Of a stretch of 64,000 nt of DNA, positions 10,144 through 19,830 are shown in pieces. Numbering within the stretch: the first letter of the stretch is position 1; the number at the start of each line of letters is the position of its first letter. The translations under genes were made by a program, and so were the position numbers. The stretch is from Stentor coeruleus (lineage: Eukaryota; Ciliophora; Heterotrichea; Heterotrichida; Stentoridae), in contig MPUH01000226.1 in assembly GCA_001970955.1 (NCBI GenBank), positions 1 through 64,000 of the forward strand, given 5' to 3'. The notes beneath the pieces are model-generated. The model made no database searches. It had not been told where the DNA came from and was given only the letters and a program-made list of their open reading frames with translations.

Positions 10144-10761
10144 TTAGCTATTAACTGGGTCGAATTGTTTGAATATATCGTAATGGTGTTCAAGTTTATC
10201 AGCTTTCCAAGACTTAGCATTTTTCCCTTGAGGTTCAACTTCAGTTTCATTCCCAAATATATCAAATTTATGAGAAAGTTTATTAGAAGTAGCATAAATA
10301 GACTTTTTCCCAATAGGTTCATCTTCATAAATCACATTCTGTAAGATGTCAACTTTATGGTCAAGTTTGCTTGAGTTGTAATTTTTAGCTCTTTTCGGAG
10401 CTTCATCAGGTAGATCAAATGTTGTCCTATTTTTATGTAAAATACCTTGTTTTTTTGACACTTCTTCTGTTTGGCTTGCTACCATAAAAGCTCCTGGCAA
10501 TGAGTCTATTGATGAATAGGTTTTACATTGTTTGGATTTTTTTACTGGAACTGGCTTTTCTTGAGGTACTGATGAGGTTAAATAGGCTACTTGGCTACAA
10601 AGACCTCGTTGTTTCATGCTTGAGGTTGTAGCTGGAGGAACTATTGGCTTTTCAAAGTTAATCATGGGATTGTCTGAGGATGTCATGACCATTTGAACCT
10701 TTTTTGAGTACTCTGGGTGCTTTGATGTTGTGCTAGAAGAAGATACTGAAATATTATCCAT
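10144..10761 (-). CDS. Disordered basic protein with three K-L-x-H-x-x-D-I repeats
   Basis: 205 residues, Ser/Lys/Pro-rich and probably mostly disordered. The C-terminal third carries three copies of a short motif at residues 132-140 (KLDHKVDIL), 161-169 (KLSHKFDIF) and 189-197 (KLEHHYDIF), spaced 29 and 28 residues apart. The regular spacing suggests a repeated linear binding site. No family is recognised. It is convergent with the GST-like gene. Confidence 0.65.
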   Translation of the reverse strand: MDNISVSSSSTTSKHPEYSKKVQMVMTSSDNPMINFEKPIVPPATTSSMKQRGLCSQVAYLTSSVPQEKPVPVKKSKQCKTYSSIDSLPGAFMVASQTEEVSKKQGILHKNRTTFDLPDEAPKRAKNYNSSKLDHKVDILQNVIYEDEPIGKKSIYATSNKLSHKFDIFGNETEVEPQGKNAKSWKADKLEHHYDIFKQFDPVNS

Positions 10762-11051
10762 TATTATGGGATTTTAAATTTTTAATAGATAAGGTTTAAT
10801 AAGAGATTTTGGTTTGGTGGGTTATGTGGAAAATGATATTGCTAGGTGAGATGCTGATGGAAATGCTATAAGAAGGATTAAGGGTTATGGTTTTTTTTAG
10901 GTGAATTTTTAAGCAGTTTTATGTGTAAGGAAATTTTCAATTGGGTATTTATTAGTATTATTAGTTAGGAATTATCGCTTGACTATTGTCCAACCCTTGA
11001 ATTGGGTATTTAACCATATAAGCAAATTAAAATATTTAATATATACCTTAC
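10762..11051. other. Intergenic between two minus-strand genes
   Basis: 290 bp, G/T-rich on the plus strand near the downstream gene's start. No feature is recognised. Confidence 0.6.
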
Positions 11052-13046
11052 TTAAAGATTTTCTACAGAGATCTTCTGTTTGTTCTTAATCTTTGGAGCA
11101 CTTTTTTTCTTCTGAAAGTAATGAGGGGTGATTGGCTTCAACGCTGGGAGCTTTTTTTTCTTCTTCTTCAACTTAATTGGTACTTCAGGTATAATATTTT
11201 TTTCACTAATTTTCGAAGCATCAGGAGAATTTTTAATAAAAGACAACAAATCCGAGCACTCATCAACTGAAACAATCGATTTAATTGGGCTTATTTTCAA
11301 TGAATGTAATCGTTTAATAAAATTTTCAGGGGAAACTTGTTCTCTATCAGTAAAATGATTATCATTTGTTTCTGAAATCAAATCAAGTGTCAATAAATTT
11401 TTTTCACTTAAAGACTTGTTTAATTTCTTACAAATAGGTAGTATTTGTCTAGCACTATTAACACTATCATGAACAACAATTGTATTGTTACTTTTTTCTA
11501 AGCTTTTTAGTAGATGTTCTTTAAATTTATTATTAGAAATTCTTTCACTTGATTTTTGACTAAGATTTATTGGAGGTTTAGGTGTTAGTTTGTCCAGATT
11601 AAATTGAGAGAATTTTGGCTTAGTTATAAATTTAGTAGGCTTTGTAGAAACAAGATGTTCAAAGCACTTCATTGCTGTATCTTTGAGGATTAAATTTTTT
11701 TCCCCATCAGTTGGAGTTTTGATAGCATGATGAATTGGAGAAAAAGGTTCGATGTTGTTGTTTCTGAGGAATATTGACATGATTGGTGATTTTGACAAAG
11801 ATTTACGAACTATATTTAATGGTTTCTTGCATAGTTGCATTTGAGGTTTAGGAGATTCTAATTCTAAGTTCGGAGGGGTTTGAAAATATTTTAAAGGTTC
11901 TCTTGAGCATATAATAAGATTAGGTGTAGATTTCGAAGGGTGATTTTTTTTATCACCTCCAGGCTTAGTAAGATTTTTTGGGCTTACCAAATTATCTAAC
12001 GAAAATTTAATCGGAATAGATTCTTGAGCCAACTGTTTATCAAGTTCCTGAAAATTCTCTTTTAATTTATAATTTTTTTCCTTAGTTTCACTCTTAGGAA
12101 TATTACCCTTAATATCAGTGACTATTATAAATTTATTTGTCTTATCATCAACACTTTGGAATTTTTTCTTAGTATTTTGTGGAGTAAAATTCAACTCTAA
12201 AGAATCCTCAGTTATAATCATAGCATTTTCAACATGTTTTTTCTGAGATTCTATATACAAATTATCATCAAATATTATTTCTTGTATTTTTTTCTGGTTA
12301 TGAATTTTATTATTTTTGCTATCTGAAAAAAACTTTACTGTATTCCATTCAGAATTTTTTTTCCCTTTTTCTTCTTTTATCATATACGTTTGTTTATATT
12401 CTTCTTCAGCTTTTTGGATTTCATCTTTCTTGTTTATCTTTTGAAGTTTAGCGTTTAAATTTTTATCTGTGGCAATGCTAAATATGCCTTGATTTTTATT
12501 AACTATCATTGATACTTCAGCTGATTGAACCATTTCACATCTTATAACTTCAGAACTTTTGTTTCTATGAATTAATCCTAGTTTTTGTGATGATGTATGA
12601 AAATCTTGGATAGAAAGTTTTTTTTCTTCAGCTTGGGAAAATTTTTGTTTGTCATAATTTTCAGCAGAATATAAATCTTGAAGAAAGTCTGGCATTGTGT
12701 TTCTGTGGGTTAATAAAGGTTTGTGCGAGAGGTTATTTTGTTCAGTATCAGGGTTTTTTATGGAGTTACTAATATTTTGGGCAAATGATGAAGTAAGATT
12801 ATTTATAAGAGGTGACCTACAAAGTGAAGTAGTCATAGTATTTAGCATTGGAAACCTTGAAACTAATTTTTGAGAAGATCCCATTGAACTGTTAGCAAAA
12901 ATATTATCATCTATTGGGATTAAAGATACAGGAAAATTAGTTAAACCATCTCTTCCTATAATCTCAGCATCAGTCCCTTTATCAATCTTCTTAGAGTCCT
13001 TTTTGTTAAAAAAGCCAAAACANAAAGAAATAAAATTACATATCAT
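11052..13046 (-). CDS. Large disordered Lys/Ser-rich protein, unknown
   Basis: 664 residues, mostly Lys/Ser/Asn-rich low-complexity sequence with many short 'SP' and 'KP' segments and a poly-Lys stretch close to the C-terminus. The N-terminus is short, hydrophobic and cysteine-containing (MICNFIS.CFGFF), which could be a palmitoylated membrane anchor. One codon there contains the ambiguous base at 13023, so the extreme N-terminus is not certain. No domain is recognised and no intron is needed. Confidence 0.6.
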   Translation of the reverse strand: MICNFISXCFGFFNKKDSKKIDKGTDAEIIGRDGLTNFPVSLIPIDDNIFANSSMGSSQKLVSRFPMLNTMTTSLCRSPLINNLTSSFAQNISNSIKNPDTEQNNLSHKPLLTHRNTMPDFLQDLYSAENYDKQKFSQAEEKKLSIQDFHTSSQKLGLIHRNKSSEVIRCEMVQSAEVSMIVNKNQGIFSIATDKNLNAKLQKINKKDEIQKAEEEYKQTYMIKEEKGKKNSEWNTVKFFSDSKNNKIHNQKKIQEIIFDDNLYIESQKKHVENAMIITEDSLELNFTPQNTKKKFQSVDDKTNKFIIVTDIKGNIPKSETKEKNYKLKENFQELDKQLAQESIPIKFSLDNLVSPKNLTKPGGDKKNHPSKSTPNLIICSREPLKYFQTPPNLELESPKPQMQLCKKPLNIVRKSLSKSPIMSIFLRNNNIEPFSPIHHAIKTPTDGEKNLILKDTAMKCFEHLVSTKPTKFITKPKFSQFNLDKLTPKPPINLSQKSSERISNNKFKEHLLKSLEKSNNTIVVHDSVNSARQILPICKKLNKSLSEKNLLTLDLISETNDNHFTDREQVSPENFIKRLHSLKISPIKSIVSVDECSDLLSFIKNSPDASKISEKNIIPEVPIKLKKKKKKLPALKPITPHYFQKKKSAPKIKNKQKISVENL

Positions 13047-13419
13047 ATTTAATTTACTGTCTAAAAGTTTCTAGACCTATAAAAACAAACATGAGTAAAG
13101 CATTAAAAGAGCATTTTCCATAAAAATTTTGTATAAAACTTCATTTAAATAATCATAATCTATAATCACCTAAGCTTAAACATACTAAAAATATTATTAA
13201 TTAATCAAAAACAAAACTAGTATCATTTATAATCAAATCTAACATAAAAAGCTTTAATTTCATATTTATTATATACAGTTATAATATTCATATATATAAA
13301 ACTCATCTTAATTTATACATTTAAACATATAAGCTAAAAAATACTATAACCCAAAAATCTAATTAAAAAACTTAAGACCAATTTACCTATATTGAAATAT
13401 AAAATCTAATTTTATCTAT
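13047..13419. other. Intergenic between two minus-strand genes
   Basis: Very A/T-rich, with no coding frame, repeat or RNA gene visible. Confidence 0.6.
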
Positions 13420-13782
13420 TTAACTCAAAGGCTTTCTTGTTCCCAAGAGACTGTTGCACACTGAGCAGTAGTGATACGAGTCTTTAAACTCATCAATAAA
13501 GAATGGGATTAAACAACATCCACAGTTTCCTCCAAGCAAAGTTATACCAAAGCAGCTTGCCCAGGTTAGTAAACCTCTTTCGTATTCAACTCTTGACATC
13601 CCAGTAGATCTGCAAAAAGGACAATGAACGTTCTGAGATGATTTTCCCCATGATGTGCAATATGTCGGCGCAGGCTGTATTGGGATTTGCTGTCCTGGCA
13701 TAACTTGCAAAGGTACATAAGAAGGAGGAGGATAGTTAGAATGGGCCATAGATGGAGCAGAGGGTTCATAAGGATTTGACAT
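13420..13782 (-). CDS. LITAF-domain membrane-associated zinc-binding protein
   Basis: 120 residues. A Pro/Tyr-rich N-terminus (PSAPSM, PPPSYVP) is typical of LITAF proteins, which use such motifs to bind ESCRT or ubiquitin-ligase WW domains. The C-terminal LITAF domain has CPFC (about 54-57), a hydrophobic membrane-embedding stretch with GNCGCCLIPFF, then the second CSVC pair. These form one zinc site on a monotopic membrane domain at endosomes or lysosomes (family knowledge). The length fits simple LITAF-like proteins. A second family member lies at 34710. Confidence 0.88.
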   Translation of the reverse strand: MSNPYEPSAPSMAHSNYPPPSYVPLQVMPGQQIPIQPAPTYCTSWGKSSQNVHCPFCRSTGMSRVEYERGLLTWASCFGITLLGGNCGCCLIPFFIDEFKDSYHYCSVCNSLLGTRKPLS

Positions 13783-14486
13783 TTATATCAGAACTAATTA
13801 TCATATAAAGTTAGAAAGAATTAATGATTGAAGCGATAAGATTTTATTCAAAAAATTAAGATTTAAAATGTGATATGAATTGTGAGATAGAGTTTGTGAG
13901 GATTTAAAGTTCTGATTAAAAAAATTTAAGAAGAAATTTAGAAAGTGTAAAAATGGATTGATGGTTTGGCTTTTGTTTTTGGAAGTTTGATGAATAGTTT
14001 TTAATTTTTGAGATTATGTGCTTTGATGTTTGGAAAAAATTCTATAAAATTTGTGATAATAAATTATGAGGAAGTAAGGTTTTGATGGTTGAAGGATTTT
14101 GTATTTTTATTAGTTATTTCTTTTGGAGTTTAGGTTTGTAGTTTTGAAGACAAATTAAATATAGAAGATATAATAAATGGTTTATTGCAGGTTTAGGGTA
14201 TCATCGCTTTTTATTATAAGGTAAAATTCAAAGAAATTTGGGAAATTTTGATATTTTAGTTTATAGTTTAACAGGATATCTTCTAAATTTTACTATAGCA
14301 ATGCCTATCATAGCACAATTCAAGATATTGATATAATTTCTAAAACTAAATCACTTTATATTTAACTAAAAATCATATAAAACAACAACAACAACAACTA
14401 TATCCTTTCTCATAACACGTAAAACAAAATAAACCTTAAAAACATATCACTTCCACTCAAATCATATAAGAAAATTTTAATAATCC
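13783..14486. other. Intergenic, 5' flank of LITAF gene and 3' flank of APC4
   Basis: G/T-rich to about 14270, then A/C-rich to 14486, with the switch between the two halves. A short (CAA)n microsatellite lies near 14385-14400. No gene is seen. Confidence 0.6.
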
Positions 14487-16424
14487 CTAATGTTCTACTC
14501 CTTGAATTTCTTCTAAATCATATAACCTAAGTGTTCTTTCATTAGTAACAAGACACGCTATACTTCTATGAGGACTACAAGCAAAAGCTGTTATTTCTTC
14601 TCCAGGATACTTAGCTAAAACTGTAGTAATCCCTAAACTATCAGCAGCAATAATTTGACTACATCCACTCACAGTCCCCCCAATCAATTCTTTTTGCCCT
14701 TTACCAAAATACCCAAGATGTTTAGTCACAATACCAGGATTAATCCTAAACGATATTATTTGTGCAGAAGTAATAATAAAAACATCACAAATACTCGAAC
14801 AGAAAAACCCAACAATAATCTTATCATCCTCTATATGCATACTTTGACCTTCATATTCATTATCAGTAAGTTTCTGTTTTGAGTTTATAAAAAAATACTT
14901 AGCGAAATTTGTAGGAAGTTTAGAATAAAATAAGTTCCAAGAGTCAAGCATTTCTTGAAAATGAGAAGGAATGCTGGTTTTTAAATAGGAAAACAGTTTT
15001 TCAAAATACAAAGTTTGAGGGTTTTGTAAATAGTTTANATTCCAAGAGTCAAGCATTTCTTGAAAATGAGAAGGAATACTGGTTTTTAAATAGGAAAACA
15101 GTTTTTCAAAATACAAAGTTTGAGGGTTTTGTAAATAGTTTATCAATTGTTTTAGATTCACTGCCCATTCTTCAGGTGCTTCAGCTTGTTCATCTTCTTT
15201 AACCAGTTTAATATTCCAATTATGTAGCCAATGTATTGTATTTTTAATATTACTATGAGCCTCAGAAAGTAAAGCCATAGTATTATTGATTTTCAAGACA
15301 AAGCTATTGAGTTTTAATACCAAATCTTTTAACACAGAAGCATCTAGGCCAAAAGGTGTATATAAAGGTGACCGGGCTTGATTAATAAAAGTATTAAGGA
15401 AAAAAATCAACCCAATTGCAGTATTCCTACAGTCCTGTAATAAAGTTATCTGTGAATTTCTAACCTGTATGGCAATCTTTTCCTCATACTGGGTAATAGT
15501 CTTAGTATTCTGCATTTCTTCCTTAATAAACTTACTTAAACAAGGACTTATAACCCCAGTCCCAGCACATTGAGAAAGGAGTTCATTAACCGAACTATTA
15601 TTCCCAGCTTTTTTCAAGCAATCCTCAATACCAACCAAATACCTTCCAACAAAAGAATTACAAACACTTTGAGCTTCTTTTATAATTTCCTTTGTCCCTC
15701 TTGATAAATTTTTAAACAACTCCTGACAATATGAAAAAATCTCAGCAGTCTCTTGAATCTGCGTAGATTTCTTATGTATAACACTAATATCATGTATTTC
15801 TAAAAAATAACCTTCTATATTATGTGACAATAAAATCATACTATCTTGTTTTGTGTTTAAAATTACTGATAAAGATTTACCTTCGTTTATTGGGTTAAAT
15901 ATAGCTAAAGGGCATATTCCATTTACTATAAAACTCACTTGATCTCTAGTATCTAAGCTTAAGATAATACTAAGCCCTGAAAATTTTTCTTTTACTAAAC
16001 CTATTGTTGATATGTAATCTGATATTATGTGTTTTTTTTCTAAAACTTTTTGGCTTATTTGATACCATTGAATTGATTGTATATGTTCTTTGGCTTCAGA
16101 TTCGAGATTTTTGAACTTTTTTCCTGTTTTGTGTAAGTCTAAGTCTCCACACATTTGTAAAGATGTACTACTTAGTGTGTATATTTTTATTGAACCATCT
16201 TCGGTTCCTAGGGCTATACCTTCACCATCTGGTTTGAAACACATGGCGGTAATTTTACAGGTCTCATCTATACTTACAACTTTTTTTGGCTGGTGGGATA
16301 TTCGTTTTATTATCACTGTATCGTCATCGGTAACTATGCCTAAGAGATCTTTTGATTGGCAAAGGGATAATGAACGGATATTGTATGTTACTACTTTGTC
16401 GTAAAAAGCTTGTAATTCAACCAT
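14487..16424 (-). CDS. APC4: Anaphase-promoting complex subunit 4
   Basis: The N-terminal part has the APC4 WD40-like pattern, including a blade-like segment 'FKPDGEGIALGTEDGSIKIY' near residues 47-66. A long helical middle region matches the APC4 helix bundle, and the C-terminus closes the propeller ('GITTVLAKYPGEEITAFA'). APC4 is a scaffold subunit of the APC/C ubiquitin ligase. The reading frame as sequenced is 645 codons. About 35 of them (around 14935-15142) are a direct duplication flanking a single N at 15038, almost certainly an assembly artefact, so the real protein is about 610 residues. No intron is needed. Confidence 0.82.
   Translation of the reverse strand: MVELQAFYDKVVTYNIRSLSLCQSKDLLGIVTDDDTVIIKRISHQPKKVVSIDETCKITAMCFKPDGEGIALGTEDGSIKIYTLSSTSLQMCGDLDLHKTGKKFKNLESEAKEHIQSIQWYQISQKVLEKKHIISDYISTIGLVKEKFSGLSIILSLDTRDQVSFIVNGICPLAIFNPINEGKSLSVILNTKQDSMILLSHNIEGYFLEIHDISVIHKKSTQIQETAEIFSYCQELFKNLSRGTKEIIKEAQSVCNSFVGRYLVGIEDCLKKAGNNSSVNELLSQCAGTGVISPCLSKFIKEEMQNTKTITQYEEKIAIQVRNSQITLLQDCRNTAIGLIFFLNTFINQARSPLYTPFGLDASVLKDLVLKLNSFVLKINNTMALLSEAHSNIKNTIHWLHNWNIKLVKEDEQAEAPEEWAVNLKQLINYLQNPQTLYFEKLFSYLKTSIPSHFQEMLDSWNXNYLQNPQTLYFEKLFSYLKTSIPSHFQEMLDSWNLFYSKLPTNFAKYFFINSKQKLTDNEYEGQSMHIEDDKIIVGFFCSSICDVFIITSAQIISFRINPGIVTKHLGYFGKGQKELIGGTVSGCSQIIAADSLGITTVLAKYPGEEITAFACSPHRSIACLVTNERTLRLYDLEEIQGVEH
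14935..15142. repeat. Direct duplication around an N: probable assembly artefact inside APC4
   Basis: About 103 bp (14935-15037) recurs after the N at 15038 (15040-15142) with one base difference. The period of 105 nt keeps the frame open, so the artefact is invisible to gene callers. Confidence 0.85.
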
Positions 16425-16970
16425 TATATATGCTTTTTTTGTTTTATTTTTGAAGTGATTTGAAGAGTTGTATTTTTTGAAGTCAGCTGAAATATTTTGC
16501 TTTTTTTAATGCGAAAATACTTTTTTGTGATGATGAGGAGAGATTTAGAGTTGAATTTTTTGGTTTTATGTTATGAGTTTTACAATTGTAAAGAATAATT
16601 AGATTATAGGTGTTAAGGGATTATAATAAGAATGGCAGATTGAGTGTTTAATATGATAGATAGGTTAAATAAGTTGAAATAGATTTTATGCATGATCACG
16701 ATATTGACTTGAAATTACGAATTTTAGTCCTTTGATTCAGAATATTAATTTTTAATGCATATCCAAAAATATATTCACAATTTTACGATACTGGAGAAAT
16801 ATATAATTTTATAAAACCTAAGCATTATTTTCCATCTAAACCACATATGAATATTTATAAAAATCCTCATTAAAACATAATCTAAAGTATAAAAATCATC
16901 ATCAATCAAAATATAAACTCCCAAACAACATTTCTCAACACAACAAAAAAAACATGTATATTACAATTAA
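16425..16970. other. Intergenic between divergent APC4 and PEX11
   Basis: T/G-rich next to APC4 and A/C-rich next to PEX11, switching near 16730. No gene, repeat or RNA seen. Confidence 0.6.
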
Positions 16971-17846
16971 ATGAAGAGAATATCAGCAAATTCATGGCAC
17001 AAAAGCAGTTCAACATTTTTCTCAGGTCTCGCTTCACCAACTCTTAAAGGATCCCAACTTTTACTATATTTTTCAGCGAGTGTCTCACACATCCTTCGCC
17101 AATCAACAGGTCGAGATAAAGTTTTTGGTCTCTTCCAAGCAATAGCTGATCTTTACAAAAACTGTATGCTAGATTATCTAAGACTATATCGAATCCGTGA
17201 ATGGCCAATTTCAGTACAAAATGCTCATTCTTTACAAATTGCTATCAAAGGGGGGAGAAAATTCTTTCGATTATTCCGTTGGATGGAAGAAATGTGTCAA
17301 GTTGAACTAAAACTTAAACCAAACATGAAAACTGCAGCTATTCTCAAACTTATAAGGCATACAATTGGAATCCTTTATTATTTTCTTGACAATATCATAT
17401 GGACAATAAGTATTGGTCTATTACGTGAATTCGGTGAAGGAAACTCACGTTTAGAAGGAGCAAAAGATACTTTATCTTTAATTAGATATGTTATGCGTAT
17501 AGTGATTTTCTTATTCACAACTCATAAAAATGTGATGAAAGAAAAAAGTTTACGATCAGATTTAATGATAAACTCAAATAAAGAAATAACATTAAACAGT
17601 TATGGCCATGCTTTAACTTGTAGAATTATGAAAGCAAGAAGTAAACGGCGTTTTCAAGCAATAGAGATGATGATTAATATATTTAGGATTATCATGCTAT
17701 TCAAATCTTTAAGATTACCAGGTTCTCAGAGAATAAGTGGTGTTTTTTATAGTGTTTGTGCTGTTATATCAATAGCTTTATCGCTTTTTAAGATACTTAC
17801 ACATAAATCAAGCCCTGTAATCACTTATAATATAAAACTAATATAA
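16971..17846 (+). CDS. PEX11: Peroxin-11 family peroxisome division protein
   Basis: 291 residues. The N-terminal amphipathic helix region contains 'STGRDKVFGLFQ', a hallmark of PEX11 proteins. Several hydrophobic or amphipathic helices follow, with a paired C-terminal hydrophobic region (about 235-275). Family members insert in the peroxisomal membrane, elongate it and start fission. The length is slightly above yeast and human PEX11 (~240). It needs no intron. Its TAA stop is followed immediately, and in the same frame, by the ATG of the p62/NBR1-like gene. Confidence 0.85.
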   Translation: MKRISANSWHKSSSTFFSGLASPTLKGSQLLLYFSASVSHILRQSTGRDKVFGLFQAIADLYKNCMLDYLRLYRIREWPISVQNAHSLQIAIKGGRKFFRLFRWMEEMCQVELKLKPNMKTAAILKLIRHTIGILYYFLDNIIWTISIGLLREFGEGNSRLEGAKDTLSLIRYVMRIVIFLFTTHKNVMKEKSLRSDLMINSNKEITLNSYGHALTCRIMKARSKRRFQAIEMMINIFRIIMLFKSLRLPGSQRISGVFYSVCAVISIALSLFKILTHKSSPVITYNIKLI

Positions 17847-18935
17847 ATGGTAAAAGTGCAAATTAGATATAAAGAACGAGTTGAGATTATTCAAGAACCT
17901 AAGGATATTAAACAATTAAATGAGATTGTTAAAATGCTCTTTAGCATAAATAATCCTTTTTATCAATATGTGGATGAAGATAATGAAACTATTTCTGTTG
18001 ATGTACAATTAGAGTTCATTGAAGCTATGAGGTTTATAAAGGAAAATAATACTTTTTTGATTGTTGGAGAAAAATCAATTGAAGGGAGTTCGTATCAGTT
18101 TATTGAAGATTTACCTTTGTTAAGATCGCAAATTACTACTGATGATGGGAATTTTGAGACTAAAGGAAGATCTGAACAAGTAGTTTATGAAAGTGTTGTT
18201 GTAGAGAATAAGTCAGAAAGTGTTAAGTCTGAAGAGAATAAGATGTCAGATGAGGGAAAGGGAAATGCTGAGAAGGAGGTGGAAAAAAATATAAACTTTT
18301 CAGAATTTGAAGACCTTGGAGGGTTTGAAGAAAAAGAGGAAAAAAATGAAGGGTTTTTTAATATTGAAGAAGAGCAAAAGACTGAGATTAAAGATAGAAT
18401 TGTTGAAAAAAATGATATAAGCTCTGAAGTATTTGAGTTGGTTGAGGATAATAAACCTTTAGAACTTCAAAAACCTGAAGAAAGCAAGTCAACCCCTTTT
18501 TTCGCTCTGGAACCAGGAGAAATTATTGAATCTCAAACCTTTAAAAATATTGAAATAATAAAAGAACCTATAAACCCTTTTGATTTTTCTGAAATCAGGT
18601 CATTAATCAAAAGTGAGCTACGAAGTAGTATAATTGATATGTCAATCTTGCATTATGAAACTTGTAATAACTGCCGCATAACTCCAATCCGTGGTATTTT
18701 ATACAAATGCCCAAAATGTTATCATTATTATTTATGTAGTGATTGTGAAGATTCTATTATACATTCTCATAGCTTACTCAAGCTAAAAAAACCTCAACCT
18801 CATGACCCAACTAAAGAAGTTATGGAAAGAATTCATAAAAAACTTAAATTTAACGACAAAGATAAAATCATGAACGCCCTGCATAAATTCAATAATGACT
18901 ATGACAAAACAGTTAATTTTCTTTTAAACGAATAG
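17847..18935 (+). CDS. p62/NBR1-like selective autophagy receptor (PB1-ZZ-UBA)
   Basis: 362 residues with the canonical receptor order. A PB1 domain at 1-80 (starts VKVQIRYKERVEI) has the acidic cluster DEDNETIS. A long acidic linker follows. A ZZ zinc finger at about 268-312 (CNNC, KCPKC, CSDC, H-x-H) precedes a C-terminal UBA-like domain at 322-362. The acidic linker contains several aromatic-x-x-aliphatic motifs that could be LC3/Atg8-binding sites (for example EFEDL, VFELV); these are guesses. p62 and NBR1 collect ubiquitinated cargo, including peroxisomes, for autophagy. The gene begins with zero bases between it and the PEX11 stop, so it either shares a transcript with PEX11 or has its promoter inside PEX11. 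Confidence 0.85.
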   Translation: MVKVQIRYKERVEIIQEPKDIKQLNEIVKMLFSINNPFYQYVDEDNETISVDVQLEFIEAMRFIKENNTFLIVGEKSIEGSSYQFIEDLPLLRSQITTDDGNFETKGRSEQVVYESVVVENKSESVKSEENKMSDEGKGNAEKEVEKNINFSEFEDLGGFEEKEEKNEGFFNIEEEQKTEIKDRIVEKNDISSEVFELVEDNKPLELQKPEESKSTPFFALEPGEIIESQTFKNIEIIKEPINPFDFSEIRSLIKSELRSSIIDMSILHYETCNNCRITPIRGILYKCPKCYHYYLCSDCEDSIIHSHSLLKLKKPQPHDPTKEVMERIHKKLKFNDKDKIMNALHKFNNDYDKTVNFLLNE

Positions 18936-19377
18936 TTTTATAAAGGTTTAAATAATTAAAAATTAGGAAACTTAAGCTTTTTTTTTGTGCTTTTGAAATA
19001 TTGTAGCTTTATAAAGTTAGAATTTTGTAAAGTCCAGTATAGAATTGAATCTGAAGAAAATAATACCCTAAAATCTTAATCTCTAATAATCAACCATAAT
19101 ATAAACTCTTTATCAATTAGGATAAAGTGTCATCACTAGTAAAAATATCTCAAAATAAACCTATAAGTAAATTGCCAATACTAAACCNATTTCTAATAAT
19201 CAACCATAATATAAACTCTTTATCAATTAGGAAAAAGTGTCATCACTAGTAAAAATATCTCAAAATAAACCTATAAGTAAATTGCCAATACTAAACCATT
19301 TCTTCTTTATAAGTATTATTATTTTTCCCTTAAATAATTGTTTATATTTTTCAATGCTATATTATTATAAGAATTAG
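18936..19377. other. Intergenic with an N-flanked duplication
   Basis: About 108 bp (19080-19187) recurs after the N at 19188 (period 110, one or two base differences), a probable unmerged contig overlap. No gene is visible. The true intergenic length is probably about 330 bp. Confidence 0.75.
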
Positions 19378-19830
19378 ATGATTTCTGCTAGTAATTTCAA
19401 GAACTTTTGGTGTCATGCATGTAGATCACAGATATTACTAAATGCGAATTCTATCAATTTATCTTGTTCCAGATGCCGTTCTGAGCTTATTGAAGAAATT
19501 GAATCTTTTGATCGACATCCTTCACAATTTGTCCCACAAGGTTTAGAGCCAAGATTCCAATTTCCTGTAAACCCTCAGCCAATACAGTTTATTCAGATTA
19601 TTACTTCAGTTTTTGCTGGAGGGCATAGAGGAGCTCCACCAGCTTCTGATGTTGATATTAATTCTTTAGATAGAGTTGATGGTTCTGGTGAGGACTGTTC
19701 AATATGCCAAGATCCATTAAGGGACAATTGTAGGAGGATGAGATGTGGGCATGTTTATCATTTTGATTGTTTACAACCTTGGCTTAGAGTGCATAATACT
19801 TGTCCTGTATGCAGGATTCCTTTGAGATAA
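19378..19830 (+). CDS. RING-H2 E3 ubiquitin ligase, RNF115/RNF126-like
   Basis: 150 residues. An N-terminal zinc ribbon (CHAC near 12-15, CSRC near 30-33) matches the ribbon of RNF115/126 and plant RING proteins of this class. A proline-rich linker leads to a C-terminal RING-H2: CSIC, then CGHVYHFDC, then CPVC, with all eight ligands present. Such proteins transfer ubiquitin from an E2; the ribbon binds ubiquitin or cargo in the human homologues. It is shorter than the animal proteins (~300) but architecturally complete. No intron. Confidence 0.88.
   Translation: MISASNFKNFWCHACRSQILLNANSINLSCSRCRSELIEEIESFDRHPSQFVPQGLEPRFQFPVNPQPIQFIQIITSVFAGGHRGAPPASDVDINSLDRVDGSGEDCSICQDPLRDNCRRMRCGHVYHFDCLQPWLRVHNTCPVCRIPLR

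Noticed and set aside
16520-16600. Second box C/D snoRNA (TGATGATGA present)
   Set aside because: No box D or terminal stem at a suitable distance.
19080-19297. True tandem repeat
   Set aside because: The single N at the junction and the matching pattern at four other sites argue for unmerged contig ends.
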